This document shows positions 46,117-58,955 of a stretch of DNA of 64,000 nt, piece by piece; the stretch's first letter is position 1, and each line of letters opens with the position of its first letter. A program made the position numbers and the translations under genes. Below the pieces are notes generated by a model that was not told the origin of the DNA, did no database searches, and saw only the letters and a list, made by a program, of their open reading frames with translations. The DNA comes from Hericium rajendrae (taxonomy: Eukaryota; Basidiomycota; Agaricomycetes; Russulales; Hericiaceae). The stretch spans positions 1,612,001 through 1,676,000 of the forward strand of contig CM065891.1 of assembly GCA_033439255.1 (NCBI GenBank), written 5' to 3'.

Positions 46117-47581
46117 GTTTACATGATTCATCTAGCGATCCCACAAAATACCGAAGCGACGGAGGGCAGTGGGTGGAAGAATTTCGGTGATTTCTCGGAT
46201 TGTTCTCGGATGAATCGTAATTGGGAGTCATGTTTGTTGTTTCTTTTGTTCTCACATAGAACTATCGATATAGAACTCGTAGAAAGCCACCTGCCCTCCT
46301 AGTATAGATGGGTAGGAGCCTGCCTCTAAATGACGAGTCCGCGATCTTCTGTGCTATGTATTTCAGAGACGTCGACGTTGAGGACGGGATTCGCAAAATT
46401 CAGGCGGAAATTGGGTGGAAAGTCGGAATGTTCTCTTGGAGTTTGAACCTCCGCTCCTTGATAGAGCCGAGCTGCCGGCCGGCTGGATTTGACCTTCCGA
46501 GGTTCTTCCGAGGACACAGACACCAGTACTTAGCGTGCCGACCTTCCTGTCAAGAGGCGGTTTTGCTTTCGTCACTGACACCATGATGGTTGCTCCTAGA
46601 TCATGCGCTCGGTTCTCTCCAGAAAGGCGCAACGGAGCTCGATCATCAGGAAGGTGATCTACTTGCAGGGAATTTTGGCAAATCGCATGTCGTTTTCAAA
46701 CTTGTCAGGCCGTCGAAATTGCCAACCACATGCCAAAGGGTCGCTCCACCGCAAGCTACAGTACAGGTACGTCGCAACGTCGATCTCTTCTATTGAAATG
46801 GCGACTCAGGATGATGAGTTCCAGATTTTGCATCCAATGTAAGGTTGGTTAGCCGCATCACATCTGGCTGGCCCGCTCGTGTGAAGACGTCCTGGCATCC
46901 CACGATCAATGTCCGATTTTCAGATTCTGTCGCACACATGGTGGTGTCGCTTGCCGCCGGCATCTCTACGACGGTCGCACTTTCGCCTTCAAGCTGTCCA
47001 ACAGACACGTCGCAGCCATCACATGGGTCGCGTGGAATGATCTTTTCACAGGCTTTTCACGGCGAGAAGAAGTAAATGGTTCCTCGTCTGCCCTTTTCCG
47101 CACGTTCCCGTGAGCGTGCTTTTTTAACAGTAGCCTTGCCTTAAGAAGTGATCCGCGCATTAATTTTCTTCAGCGTGTTCTGAACCGCTCCAGTTTATCT
47201 CAGTCGCGCAGATCTGCAAGACGTACTCGGCTCTGGTAACAATCCGAAAGTAGACGACACGCTATTTTTTTCTGCGCTTCCGTTGCTGTTGTCCATCAGC
47301 TCAGGGCTCTCATCGGCCTTCTCCTGCGAACGCCCGCTCATCACCCGCACTGTGCTGCATGCAGCCATCGGTCATACACTCGACACAGGCGATCCGTACC
47401 TGCCCCCGACTCATAGCATGCGTTCTGCACGCCCTTCAAAGGCCGTCGACACGTGTGCGACATCAGACGGGGTCCTTTGACGGACCTGAGTCAACATGTA
47501 TAAAGCCTTCATGATGGCCTTGGTGTAGTCGACAACCTCTCGCAGACTCCTTTACTGTCTCCTGTCATCTCCAGAAAAGCT
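46117..47581. other. Intergenic region and promoter of the first GH55 gene
   Basis: No gene. It begins with the right target duplication of the foldback element. A 23-base block starting AGACACGTCGCAGCC near 47004 recurs upstream of the second GH55 gene near 52042. A TATA box GTATAAAG lies near 47498-47505, about 80 bases before the start codon. Confidence 0.5.
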
Positions 47582-50500
47582 ATGTTGTTAGGTGTCGGCG
47601 TGGCGCTTTTGTTCTCGCTCTTTCTCCAGGCGATCGTCCCGGTAACCGGGTTGGGCTCATCCTGCTCTGCTCCTCTGGGATCTGGCACTGCTGGGCCTGA
47701 AGATCGTAAGCCATATATCTTTCTACGTTGCGTCAGCAATACTGAAAGGAGAGGAATTTTAGCATATTGGCAACAACAAATCCAGCATCAGGGCAGCTCC
47801 GCCTTCGGGCCAGACGGATACCAAGTGTTCCGGAATGTTAAAGATTTTGGAGCCAAGGGCGATGGTATGACGGACGACACCGCTGCCATCAAGTACTTAT
47901 TTCTTGCTCTATGATCATTTGGCAACAATACTGATGATGTATCGAACAGCGCTGCTATAAGCTCTGGTGGCCGGTGCGGCCCAGATTGCCCTAACGGGTC
48001 TTCTTCGTATGTTGTTTGATCTGTACCGTGTTGGAACATATGCTGAAAGTCGGCACTGTTAGGACCACTCCCGCCACCGTTTTCATCCCCCAAGGGTGCA
48101 TACATCCATGATGTGTCTAAGCCTGCGGCTCATATCCACTTGACATTCACAGGACCTACATGATCTCATCTCCGATCCAACTCTACTATTATACAGAGCT
48201 GGTCGGCGATGCCCGAAACCCACCAACTCTTCGTGCCACCTCCGGCTTCGTGGGAATCGCAATCGTCGGTAAGAAGCATTCGAAATCTCGATTTATACCG
48301 AACTAATTAGTTTGATCGGAATCGAGATGCCGACCCGGGCTGGTTTGACAATACGGATAATTTGTATGCGCTTTGTCTACTGTTCCGCGAAATAGACGTT
48401 CAGACTAAACGGCACACCCGAAGCTATCGTTCTGTCCGTAATTTCGTCCTCGACACGACGCTCATTCCATCCACTACTTCGGGCACTGGCATTCATTGGC
48501 AAGTGGCCCAGGCGACGTCGCTGTACAATATTGTCTTCAATATGAACAATGACGCAGACACGGCACACCAGGGTGAGTTGCTTGTGCCAGAACGCGTGTA
48601 CTTATGTTGATGATCAATATCCAGGTATATGGATGGAGAATGGAAGGTAAATAACGCTGCCCTTTGCGTATACTTCCGTCTCATGCATGCGAACGTTCAG
48701 TGGCGGTTTAATGGCAGGTTCTCCATTTTTTACTATCTCTTTCCCCGCCATGTGTGCTCATACTCTTCTTGTTTATTCAGATCTCGTCTTCAATGGAGGT
48801 AAAATAAAAAATGAGAATGACTCTACATTTGCGCTGAGGGCTTATTCTTAGGAAAATTTGGTATGTGGGTCGGGAACCAGCAGTATGTACTTTCCGTTTT
48901 GCATCTCGCGGCGTTCAGAACCTGACTAGTTTGGATAGATTTACAGCCAGGAACATCACGGTCAATAACGCAGATACTGGTTTGTCTATTTGCATAGGAA
49001 GCCGTGTGCATATGTGGACTGACATATACTAGCCATCTTCTACAACTGGGGATGGAGTACGCCGCATTTCCTTGCTTTTCGTGACAGTAATTGACCTATG
49101 ATTGTTAAGGTTGGACGTTCCAGGACGTCACGGTCAATAATTGCCAGATCGCTTTCGATTCGACAAGCGGTTCCGAAGCGTTGGCGATCATCGACGCTAC
49201 TATCACCAATACTCCAATCTTCGTTCGTGTGCCTGCGCCTAACAGTGGCTCCCTTGCTGGATCGCTCGTTCTGAACAACGTCAAGCTGAACAACGTGCCC
49301 ACGGGTGTTATCAGTAATGGGCAGACTGTCCTTAATGGCGGCACGATAACCATCAACTCTTGGGCTCAAGGCAATGTTTTCACGGGGACGAACCCCAAGC
49401 CAAGCTTCCTACAGGATAGCATTGGTGACATCTCCAAAGCTAATGTTCTATTGGATAGCTCCGGGAAGATTTTTGGTAGGGGACGGCCTGCATATGCCGA
49501 CTACGCGGTTTCTCAGTTCGTCAGCGTCAAGTCGCAAGGCGCACACGGAGATGGACATACCGACGATACGACGGCTCTTCAGAAAATATTTGATCAGGCA
49601 AGCTTTGAGTTCTCGTCTGATCATGGACGTCTGATCCTTAGTACAGCCCTAGTTTTCTGGATGCAAGATCATTTATTTCGACGCTGGAACTTATATAGTT
49701 TCTTCGACGCTTACTATTCCAGCTGACACGCAAATTGTCGGTGAAGCCTGGTCGAACATCATGGGTTCTGGGCAGTAGGTCATCAGTGTGTTCTGGTAGA
49801 GTCTATCTTACTCTGCCAAATTGTAGGGACTTTCAAAACCAAAACATCCCTCAGGCCGTTATCGGGTAGGCGCATCTGGATCCACCGGCACCATAGAGAT
49901 CTCTGGCATCGTTTTCACGACCCAAGCCCCTGGTAAGTAGCGTAGCTTTCTAAGATAACCTGAGCTAATCCTATTTTAAAGCCAACGGCGCCATCGTCGT
50001 CGAGTGGAATGTGCACGACCCTGCTGGTCAGCAAGGTGCAGCGGGCGCCTGGGACACCATCATTAGACTGGGTGGTGGTGAGCGAGCTTATGGCACATCT
50101 CTGTCGCTATCGAAAATTGATCGTCGTCGCTAGCTGCTGGGACCAATATCCAGGACGAACAGTGCTCCAGCGCCATTGACAACACTGGAGACAACTGTTT
50201 TGCTGCCTTCATGGGTGTCCACCTCACTTCTGGCTCAAGTGCTTATCTCGAGGTTGGCAGAATGTACTCATGCATGACATATATTGATCAATAATTTTTC
50301 TTGACAGGGCCTCTGGGTCTGGCTGGCGGATCATGATCTTGACGGATCCGAGTCGACCGAACTAATGGCATTCAGTGGGCGCGGAATCCTGTCCGAATCC
50401 CAAGGACCAGTCTGGATGGTTGGGACTGGTGAGCACAGATCACCCTCATTTCTTTCATTCCCATACTCATCTTGTCTTATCCAGCCGGTGAGATATGTTT

Positions 50501-51150
50501 AGAAGTCGTCGTCGTCGACGTGCCCTAACGCTCACATAGCCGAACACAATGTTCTGTATCAATACAACCTCGCTGGAGCCGCAAACCACTACATGGGGCT
50601 GATTCAGACTGAGACGGTAGGAAATGATCGTGATTATTATAAGCTACACTAGTCTGAAGCAATTGAAATCCACAGGCTTACTATCAACCGAATCTTGTCC
50701 CTCCTTCACCATTTATCTCCAACCTTAACTATTTTGACCCTGTCTTCAACGGAGAGGGTGCGGGATGGGCTCTATATGTGCAGAATTCGAGCGATATCCT
50801 CGTCTTCGGTGAGTATCCAGCTGACCCTTTAGTTTCCATGTGGTACCGAGTCGATTGACTGTAATACGTGCAGGCGGCGGGCTATACAGCTTCTTCTCGG
50901 TGAGTATTCAAATCATCGAGCATCGCATAGAGGCTTATATTCATCGCAGGATTTTGCGACGACCTGCGAGGATACAATAAACTGTCAGCAACAACTCGTC
51001 AACATCGATTCCAGCTCGAGCATCGGCATCTATAGTTTTTCGACCATTGGTGCGGTCTTTCAGCTTAGCGTTGATCACAAGGGCGTCATTCCCCAAATTG
51101 CAAACCCTACCGGCTTCGCGCAAGTCTTCACGGCTTGGACTCAGCATTAG
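47582..51150 (+). CDS. GH55 exo-beta-1,3-glucanase, copy 1
   Basis: Secreted glycoside hydrolase family 55 enzyme that releases glucose or short sugars from beta-1,3-glucan, in fungal wall turnover or feeding. ATG at 47582 with a signal peptide (VALLFSLFLQAIVPVTG), then SSCSAPLGSGTAGP. Twin beta-helix halves each open with the family motif: FRNVKDFGAKGDGMTDDTAA and, in the middle, SVKSQGAHGDGHTDDTTAL. Other blocks are GIHWQVAQATSLYNIVF, GSGGLMADLVFNGG, FGMWVGNQQFTARNITVNN, GEAWSNIMGSG, AIVVEWNVHDPAGQQGAA, CFAAFMGVHLTSGSSAYLE and GRGILSESQGPVWMVGT. It ends in GFAQVFTAWTQH. About 770 residues in more than 20 exons. I saw no frame slip. It is a tandem paralogue of the next gene. Confidence 0.9.
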
Positions 51151-52775
51151 CTGCCGTATAGCCCACCTACTTGGGTTGTGATGTAGTCGGACTTGATGTC
51201 TCTCAACTGGTGAGAGTTCCATGTTGCTGCTGGAATTTCTGATGTGAACATTCGCGTCATTCCTCTTGAAGCATACGCTCTGTTTAGTTCAATCGAATTA
51301 TATATGTCAGTATCACCTTCGTCCAAGAGCAAGAGGTGCAACAATAGTCCGACAATCTTCCGAGTTTCCTCACGTACAAGCTCCTACTTCTCAGAAGTGG
51401 GTGTCTCAGCGGTGATGAACCGCAGGGCTTCGATCCATACAACCGTAAGTGGAACCGCCGATGTTCCTTGCGTATGCTGCACGCGCATTCGAATGGTCGG
51501 ATGTAAGTCCGGGTCACAAACAGGACTGATGACCGGATATATCGATGTCCCGTCTCTCTTCTTTCTGCCTTCTGCCAGAGCCAGAAGCCTCAAAGCTGGT
51601 GCTTGCCCTCAAGTCCAACGATTTGATATGCGCGTGCAACGGAGTCTATGCCCTGCAGGTTTCTGTAAGTCCGGTATCCATCAAGACTCCGTCAAGCCGG
51701 ACTGAAAAGGTCGCAATCGTATCTGCATGCGTACGGATCGTGCCTCTCGCGAGGCGCTTGGCGGAGTCCGATCACTTGAGCCCTGACTTGGTCACCGAAG
51801 CTTGTGACATTGTAGTTACTTCAAATCTTACCAATTCTGGTGGTACGTTGCCATGTCGATTTTGCCTGAAGTAATCGAACTGACTGTTATGAGCTGCAGC
51901 GTATCTGTGTTCGTATGATCCGCGCGTATGACAGGCATTATGCGGGACATCCACTCTTTGAGAACGCGCTGATGGCCTAGTTTCCATGCAAGGAAGGCTA
52001 TCGGGCTGCATTGCTCAAACTACCCTCTGTAAGCCAGCGGAGAGACACGTCGCAGCCATCACATGCGATGTCTCGCTTGATTCCTCGCACACAGTGAGAA
52101 GGGCCAACTGACTCCGCATCTGCTTGGATGCTTCTCTCCACAGGTCGTCTTTCAACGTGACCGACACGTACACCGTGCTCCGCGTGGGCATCTACCTTTG
52201 GGATTGCGAAGGTTCGTAGCAGATCGTTATTCGGACCTGTACGTTATGAGCGTCATTATACAGCTTCTGTGGCAGTTATCCGGAAATAGGCATGCCGTGC
52301 CGTTTCTTCGATTTTGCCCCCTTCGTTTGTCAACCCAGGGACTTCCACGCTCTTCTATTGCAAGCCTCTATCCGCCAACCGCGAAATTAAACCATGCAGC
52401 AACAGGTCATGCCACCCCCTTCTCATATTGTGGCGTACCATCTCACAAGATGTAGCACGCGTTTGGCCAGTTTGGCGAAGCCATTGAGGTACTCTTCTTG
52501 AGCATGAAACCTCGTGAAATCGTCAGACGACTTCACTTGCCTTCGTGTCACTTCAGGATTGAAGCCCGTGGGCCCCTTTCTGATGGCCTGACGCTGCGTC
52601 GTCACCACTTCCAACAAGAGGCCCGTCGATAAGAATATGGAAACGTCTGCGATTTTCAGACCTCTTTGACGAATCTGGTCGAGCAGGAGAGTATAAAGCA
52701 CACCGGGAATATCTGGCAAAGTCAACGGCTTCGAGTTCTGTTCTGTCCTCATCCCTGCTTGACGTGTCTTCGACC
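51151..52775. other. Region between the GH55 copies
   Basis: No confident gene. Open frames around 51244-51874 (plus) and 51147-51593 (minus) show no family character. A block at 52042-52064 (AGACACGTCGCAGCC...) matches one upstream of copy 1, which marks the duplicated upstream part. A TATA box GTATAAAG lies near 52691-52698, about 80 bases before the next ATG. Confidence 0.45.
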
Positions 52776-55700
52776 ATGTTGCTGAGCTTCGGAGTGTCAC
52801 TTCTGTTATCCCTGTTTCTTCAGTCTGTCACCTTGGTGTCCGGCTTGGGCTCATCCTGCTCAGCACCTTTGGGCGCTGGTACAGCGGCACCTGGAGATCG
52901 TGAGTCGCTGCATTTCGTCAATTCGTTGAATGGCGCTGACCGAAAGTGCGTTTCTAGCCTACTGGCAGCAGGACATTCAGCATCAAGGAACCTCGGCTTT
53001 TGGTCCCGCTGGATATCAAGTATTCCGCAATGTCAAGGACTTTGGAGCCAAGGGTGATGGTGTGACAGACGACACTGCGGCCATCAAGTCAGTATTCCTC
53101 TTCCAAGTGATATATCGCAGAGACTAATAATCATTGGTCAGCGCTGCTCTGAGTTCTGGTGGTCGTTGCGGTCCCGGGTGCCCTAACCAATCTTCTTCGT
53201 ATGTTTTCCTGTTTCTGGATCTGATGCTTGATCTCACCCGTCTTTTTCGATGCTAGAACGACGCCCGCCACAATTACTTCCCTGAAGGGTAAATAATCCC
53301 GTTTGCTACATAAAGCACCGACTCATCATCACACGTTGATATGATCAGAACATATTTGGTCTCTACGCCAATTCAATTATACTACTACAGCGAGCTGGTT
53401 GGAGATGCCAGACACCCGCCGACTCTGAAGGCTACAGCCGGCTTCACTGGAATTGCCGATCGTCGGTAATGAGCCTATTTGACCTCAAAACATAAAACTA
53501 ACGAGGCAATCAAAGATGGTGATCCGGGTTGGTTCGGCGACACGAACAACTTGTATGTGTTCTATTATTTCTTCCGTATTTATAGAACTCACTTTTCGTC
53601 CCTTTTAGCTACCGTTCTGTTCGCAACTTCGTTATCGATACGACGTCAATTCCGGCGGCAACTTCAGGTACCGGTATTCATTGGCAGGTGGCCCAGGCGA
53701 CTTCGCTGTACAATATTGTCTTCAATTTGAACAATGCGGCTGGCACGGCTCACCAGGGTATGTCCTTTTCCTTCACGCTAGTGTCAACAATTGAAAGACG
53801 CTCCTAGGCATCTGGATGGAAAACGGAAGGTGCATGACTTCAATGCCTTGATAAACATATCTGGGCTAATCCAGTCCGGTTGCACAGCGGTGGATTCATG
53901 GGTGGTAAGTCTAATATCTCGATTTGTCCCAAGGAGTTCCACTGACATCCATTTAGATCTTATTTTCAATGGAGGTGAATCAAAACGCAAAAGATGACCG
54001 CTTCTTTGCTCACAATCTAACTACAGGCAAATTCGGTATGTGGGTCGGAAATCAACAGTAAGTTCAGTGCTTTGCACTTTCGATGTGGGAATTTGATGGA
54101 AATCGATAGATTTACGGTCCGCAACATCACCGTCAACAACGCAAACACCGCTGTGTACAATTTATGGGGCTGGGGTACGTCTTTTACGTAGGAGGCTCTC
54201 GAGTTCATCATCAATTTACTACGATAATGTAGGCTGGACCTTCCAGGGTGTCACTATCAACAACTGCCAGGTTGGCTTTGATTTAGCCACAGGAGGCAAA
54301 GATCAATCGAACCAGGTATTTTGAATTCATTATGGTCTAGAACTTGTCTTTGAAAGATATTGATCAGGGCTCCGAAGCAATAAATGTTATCGACGCTACG
54401 GTCACCAATGCTCCAATTTTTGTTCGCACAAGCGCGGCGAGCAACGGTCAACTTTTCGGCTCCCTTGTCCTGAACAACATCAAGCTCAACAACGTGCCCA
54501 CGGGTGTCGTCACCGGCGGAACGACTGTGCTCAACGGCGGAACAACGACGATCAACACTTGGGTCCAGGGCAACGTCTACACGGGCACGAATTCCGCCGG
54601 CAAGTTCACTCAGGCTGCTATCGCCAACATTCCCAAAGCCAACGTCTTGTTGGATGGATCCGGAAACGTCTTCGGCAGAGGACGGCCTACTTACACCGAT
54701 TATGCCGTTTCTCAATTCGTCAGCGTCAAATCGGAGGGTGCCATTGGAGATGGAAACACCGACGATACAGCTGCACTTCAGGCCGTCTTCAATAAGGCAA
54801 GCTCCAGAACGCCCTTTATTTTGACTCCGGCTGACAACAGTCGCTCTAGTACTCCGGATGCAAGATCATCTACTTCGATGCCGGGACATACATTGTTTCC
54901 TCAACGCTGACCATTCCGGCTGGCACACAAATTACTGGTGAAGCTTGGTCAAACATCATGGGTTCTGGAGGGTAAGTCTCCCTCTCATTCTTTGAGCTTT
55001 ATTCGGGCCTTATGTACGCAACTATAGCAACTTCCAGAATGTGAACTCCCCACAGCCCGTAGTCAAGGTTGGCGACACCGGATCTACCGGCGTACTTGAA
55101 ATCTCCGGTATCCTGTTTACGACCAGGGCCCCAGGTACGCAGCCCGTATTTTCCATGCATTCTTAGTTTGACTCCGTCCAAATTAGCGCAAGGCGCCATT
55201 GTCATTGAATGGAACGTGCACGACCCTGCGGGACAGCAGGGTGCAGCTGGTGTCTGGGATGCCCTCGTCAGGATTGGAGGAGGTGAGCATACTCTCAGCC
55301 GCTCCACCAACATCTCTAGCATTCTGACTGCCCTCTTAGCTGTTGGCACTAACATCCAGACCGCGCAATGCCCCAGCAGCAGCGCTAACACTGGCAACAA
55401 CAACTGTTTCGGAGCCTTCATGGGTGTCCACCTTACTTCTGGCTCTAGTGCCTATCTCGAAGTGAGTCCTGTCCGCTGAAAGTCTGGTTGTCGTGGACTC
55501 GTCGTTGACATCCTTGATATAGGGTCTCTGGGTCTGGCTGGCCGATCACGATGTCGACGGGCCGTCACAGCTGACCGCATACAGTGGCCGTGGCATCCTC
55601 TCCGAGTCTCAGGGTCCCGTCTGGATGGTTGGAACCGCTGGTGAGATCGGTTTCAAGGACCATCTCGAGCAAAGTATCCTGACATCAGTGTAGCTGAGCA

Positions 55701-56294
55701 CCACGTTTTCTACCAATACGGCTTGATCAGCGCCGCCAACCATTATATGGGTTTGATACAGACCGAAACCGTAAGCGACACCCTGTGCTATGAGACTCAT
55801 CAGATTGGAACTAATGCATATTCGCAGCCATACTATCAACCAAGCCCCGCTCCCCCCACGCCATTCACCGCGAATCCCACTTACCACGATCCTAGCTTCA
55901 ATGGGGAGAACGCGGCATGGGCGCTCTATGTGCAGAACTCGAATGGCATCGTCGTCTTCGGTGAGTCCAATTTTTCGATCGACCGTACGCAGGGATTGAC
56001 AGAACCATATCAGGCGGTGGACTGTACAGCTTCTTCCAGGTGAGTCGCCGTGCGTTCGTTATTCGAGAAGGCTAGAACTTACGTGCTCATTCAGGCCTAC
56101 AACCAAGCGTGCCTGACACGTTCAACTGCCAGCAGCAGATCATCGACATCGACGCGACGTCCGACATCAGCATCTACAGCGTCTCGACCGTCGGCGCGAA
56201 CTTCCAGCTGAGCGTCAGCGAGACGGGCATCATCCCGCAGAGCGCGAACACGAACGGCTTCGCGCAGACCTTCACGGCCTGGACGCGCAGCTGA
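52776..56294 (+). CDS. GH55 exo-beta-1,3-glucanase, copy 2
   Basis: Tandem paralogue of copy 1 with the same exon plan. ATG at 52776 with a signal peptide (LLLSLFLQSVTLVSG), then SSCSAPLGAGTAAPGD. The motifs FRNVKDFGAKGDGVTDDTAA and SVKSEGAIGDGNTDDTAAL open the two beta-helix halves. Also seen are GMWVGNQQFTVRNITVNNAN, GEAWSNIMGSGG, GAIVIEWNVHDPAGQQGAA, NNCFGAFMGVHLTSGSSAYLE, GLWVWLADHD and GRGILSESQGPVWMVGTA. It ends in NTNGFAQTFTAWTRS. Near 53455 one base seems added (GIADRR where copy 1 has GIAIVD), next to an intron donor, so either a base error or a shifted splice. Both copies keep a TATA box about 80 bases upstream and may be co-regulated. Confidence 0.9.
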
Positions 56295-56491
56295 TTACGA
56301 TTTTTATGGTTTATCTATTGCTTGGCCGAAATTTGGGATGGAAAATCGTGAAAAGGAATCTATTTCTTCTGGTCATCAGTGTATTATAACATTTGTAGAA
56401 CATGCATGGACAACGAGTGAATAAATACCTCCCTTGATGTTCTCTATGACCAATTCCATTCGCAGTTAAATGATGTCCGCCGTGAGATGGC

Positions 56492-57776
56492 TCACAACTC
56501 CAGATCAAGTCCCGCGCCCTCGTCGATCTGCAGGTCGTGCACACTGTCGCATCCCACGCCCTTCAAGATCTGCGTCGGCCCTCTGCCCTGACCGCCTCGA
56601 GCTCCTCCGGGCTCTTCACGAGCAGCAGCCCCGCAAAGCCCATCGAGTTGACGCTGATGTCCTCGCCCGTCTGCCGCAGCACGTACTTCTCGCGCCGGCG
56701 CGGGACGACGAAAGGTGGCCCCGCGTGAGCACGACGTTGTACGACGGCATGCCGACGGGGTGGTCCTCGATGTGGCGCACGGTCGAGATCGCGAGATCGA
56801 GCAGCTCGAGGAAGGCGGTGGCGAGCACGGACTCGGCTTCGTCGCGCGAGGCGGAGGGCGGTATTGAGAGGCGGCGGATGTGGTGTGCGAAGGGGAGGTT
56901 CGGCAAGGAGAACGGTTTCCCTGCAGGTGTGCAATAGGATTAGGGCAGGAGGGCACGGACGAAGAGACGTGACGCACAGTCGGCCTGTATATGCGCTGCT
57001 CGGGCTGCGCGCTCTATCGGGGGGCCGTCTTCATCGTCGATGGGAATAAATTGTAAGTGTTTGTGAGGTTGACTCGCTCCGCTCTGTTCACCACCTATTT
57101 ACGATATCAAGGACAAGAAATAGATGTCGTGGGATGCGCGGCCTACAGTTGTAGATCATGAAGTAATTCTGGTGTTGCTTGCGTGCTGCAAGCAGGATGA
57201 AATACGCCTGCACCAGATCGGCGGGCAAGAGCGGTGTCGCTTGACTTTGATACTCTGGAAAGGCGTGTCAGGATCAAGGCACTCGTGGTGACCTCGTCTC
57301 AGCACACCTTTGGTGACCATGAGGAAGTGATTAGGGACCACAGAGTACTTGTTGAGCTATGGATAGAACGGATAAGAATCCTGCTCACATGGGAAGATAA
57401 GGGTGAGAACAGACCAGTATGACATACTCAATCCCTTCTTCCTCGTCCTTGAGTTCGCCTACATAGAGCTGCGGGTCATACGGCGGTAAGAAGGGATCTT
57501 GGCCTTTGATGTGATTGGGCGCAAGGTGGACGCTCGGTGGGTCAAAATGTGGTGTTGGGAGAGGCGGCTTTTGGAGCAGCGCAGGACAGTGTCTAAGCTC
57601 AAACTGCGATGGCAAGGATAAGATCAGACAACACGCAGCAAGATAGATACAAGACGCACATGCACGCCCGAATCCTCGTGTATATGCACCCCCGATGGGA
57701 AGAACAATAAATCTCCCGACGCCTTCGCGCTTTCGTAGCATTTTGGAATGGCAGCGATGACTTCTGAATGAGACAT
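56492..57776 (-). CDS. APA2: Ap4A phosphorylase / ATP adenylyltransferase (APA1/APA2 family)
   Basis: Splits diadenosine tetraphosphate with phosphate to ATP and ADP. ATG at 57776 (MSHSEVIAAIPKCYESAKASGDLLFFPSGVH); an in-frame ATG six codons upstream is also possible. Then FELRHCPALLQKP, the linker with DPFLPPY, YVILLNKYSVVPNHFLMVTK, ADLVQAYFILLAARK, NCGEQSGASQPHKHLQFIP with the HxHxxQ-like nucleotide-transfer motif, and the C-terminal domain with MPSYNVVLTR, VVPRRREKY, ISVNSMGFAGLLLVKSPEEL and QILKGVG. About 340 residues in six exons. One-base slips near 56715 and near the GGG run at about 56575 have to be allowed for. It is convergent with GH55 copy 2. Confidence 0.9.
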
Positions 57777-58332
57777 CGTTCTCGATGGTCTCATTGACAA
57801 GGTAAAGGGTCGGCTACGGGTCAGATTGACCCGTCTTGCAGCTTGAGCGAGGGGATGGTGGGTAATGCGATGGCAGTTTGCCTGGCGGAGATTGTGGAAA
57901 GATGAGATGTGCCAAAGCTTCCGCGTCTGCATGGCTGCAGTAGTCGCGTCTCGAATCTCTGTATGTACAACAGGGTGGGAGAGACATGAAGGCAACTCTG
58001 ATGATCTAACTGGACGGCTGATTCCTTGCAAGTACTTGGTCGATGACGACCCGCAAACCCGATCAAATACAACAGCATTACCGGATTGTAAGTCGGAAAC
58101 TTCACGAAGCTCCTACACGCGAATATAAGAGCTGGTGTATATAAAGAAAGGTTAGCCTCTTAAAAGTACAAAAGCAACATCCAGGCGCAGTGATGAGCAA
58201 AAGTCGGACCCTGCCGACGATGAGAGATGGTACTAAAAGAATGGTTCAAAAAGGAATGCGTAAAAACGAGAGGACACGGTCCATTCGTCTTGTAAAGGTC
58301 CTCCTCCGCCGTCGCCTGCGGACAAGTCTCCG
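57777..58332. other. Intergenic region upstream of the APA2-like gene
   Basis: No gene seen. It holds the promoter of the APA2-like gene and the 3' region of the next minus-strand gene. Confidence 0.5.
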
Positions 58333-58955
58333 TCAAGCCCCTCCACGTTTGGACTTATTGTCTTTGGCTTCTTTCATGACCTCTCCGAGGGCTATTGCAC
58401 GACCATAGCATCCAGCTGCTATTAGTGACCATAGACTGCCATTGGTTCCCTTTTCAAGACGTCAGTACGATATGCGCCATGTGAGAACAATGTAAAACGT
58501 ACTTGGTAGAACAACACGGCGAAGAACGCCTGCAATATCAAGGCGACTATCCTCACGATGAAACTGCGATGGATCGAGGTTCCTTTGAGGAACGGCGCAG
58601 GATATTCTAGAACAATGATAGCAACGCCGAGTAGCATGGAAATGATGGGGACAATTGGCGCCTTGACAATAATGCTGATGAATATCGCATCCTGGGGAGC
58701 AGGTCTGTCGCAGCGATGTTAGATTGTGGGCAAATATACAAGAGGGAGTGAACGCACTGAAGGCCACCAGGGCTGCGAATCGTGCCGTTCACAAAATCCC
58801 AGAAGAACTTGCGATAGATCAATCCAAAGAACCCGGCCCAGACGGTATCTAGGCTGCCGTGAGATCCTGGACGTCGCGACGAAGACTGCAGTACTCACAA
58901 ACGCTGGCGGTGAGGGTGACGTATCGCGCGTATTCGTGCCAAACAAGATTCCCAT
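58333..58955 (-). CDS. Small four-helix membrane protein (DUF7727-like)
   Basis: About 140 residues, function unknown. ATG at 58955 followed by NLVWHEYARYVTLTASV, then TVWAGFFGLIYRKFFWDF, IRSPGGLQPAPQDAIFISII, PIISMLLGVAIIVLEYPAPF, IVALILQAFFAVLFYQ and GTNGSLWSLIAAGCYGRAIA, with a Lys-rich tail (KDNKSKRGGA). Four membrane segments and four exons. This matches a small conserved fungal membrane family (DUF7727, as I recall it). The first codons need one more G after ATGGG to keep frame, beside a short G run, so a base error is likely. The ER or plasma membrane are both possible. Confidence 0.78.
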
